DNA of 6,072 nucleotides, taken from positions 1 to 6,072 of the forward strand of contig JAKAWN010000409.1 in the NCBI GenBank assembly GCA_021827245.1, read 5' to 3'. This document shows, in pieces, positions 5,799 to 6,072 of the stretch. The notes beneath the pieces were generated by a model, which worked only from the letters and a program-made list of their open reading frames with translations, ran no database searches and was not told the DNA's origin. The stretch is from Acidobacteriota bacterium (lineage in GTDB: Bacteria > Acidobacteriota > Terriglobia > UBA7540). Positions within the stretch are counted from its first letter, which is position 1; each line of letters opens with the position of its first letter. Made by a program: the position numbers and the translations under genes.

Positions 5799-5824
5799 CT
5801 CTCCTCCCAGCAATTGGAGGGGAG
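5799..5824 (+). other. rRNA leader hairpin 3
   Basis: CTCTCCTCC (5799-5807) pairs with GGAGGGGAG (5816-5824), nine pairs with one G-U, only four bases after hairpin 2. The GGAGG here is not a ribosome binding site, because no start codon follows at a suitable distance in a coding frame. Confidence 0.5.
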
Positions 5825-5840
5825 AACTCTAAAACTTCAG

Positions 5841-5888
5841 CGAACCTCGGCGGAGTTACTCGAAAGAGTGGCTTCGCGTTGGGGTTCG
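5841..5888 (+). other. rRNA leader hairpin 4, next to the 16S 5' end
   Basis: CGAACCTC (5841-5848) pairs with GGGGTTCG (5881-5888) with one G-U. Inside it, GCGGAG (5850-5855) pairs with CTTCGC (5872-5877), and ACTC-GAAA-GAGT (5858-5869) caps it with a GNRA tetraloop. The stacked structure ends about 11 bases before the predicted mature 16S end, a position suited to guiding leader folding and maturation. Confidence 0.55.
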
Positions 5889-5899
5889 TTGGCCAAGTT

Positions 5900-6072
<173 letters not shown>

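Overview
The window looks chromosomal and comes from a member of the Acidobacteriota. The main evidence is the first ~173 bases of a 16S rRNA gene at the right end, whose variable region (GAGAAAGCGGGGGCAACTCC, then GTGAGTAAAGTGGCG) is of the type I associate with that phylum. The large minus-strand gene supports this: it encodes a very long TonB-dependent receptor of the carboxypeptidase-regulatory-domain (Oar-like) type, a family strongly expanded in soil Acidobacteria. The genus cannot be read from this much 16S.

Layout, left to right. Positions 1-405 hold no convincing complete gene. They contain a strong nested inverted repeat (23-114) and a short minus-strand open stretch (127-330) that has no good start. 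Positions 406-4282 are a two-gene minus-strand operon. The upstream gene is the TonB-dependent receptor (788-4282). Thirteen bases after its stop comes a 122-residue exported protein with three cysteines (406-774) and a near-perfect Shine-Dalgarno. Upstream of the receptor, 4283-4720 is non-coding and carries a perfect 10+10 inverted repeat with a small hairpin nested inside it.

Positions ~4721-5438 are an insertion-sequence graveyard, all on the minus strand. An IS3-family orfA is intact and still has its A8 frameshift signal. Its orfB survives only as about 20 residues, then is joined abruptly to the last ~88 codons of an unrelated IS4/IS1634-like transposase. Neither element can be complete.

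Positions 5512-6072 are the start of a ribosomal RNA operon on the plus strand. They comprise a near-consensus sigma-70 promoter (TTGACA, 17 bp, TATAGT), a ~350-base leader with a boxB-like GAAA hairpin, a boxA-like antitermination site and four further hairpins, and the 16S gene, which runs off the window edge. The rrn promoter and the IS orfA are divergent, with the IS remnant ending roughly 75 bases from the -35 box.

I found no CRISPR array, tRNA, defence island or clearly new multi-gene system. The most interesting uncharacterised item is the receptor plus small Cys-protein pair. The structured repeats at 23-114 and 4381-4435 come next. Family assignments are from recognition of sequence patterns, without any search.
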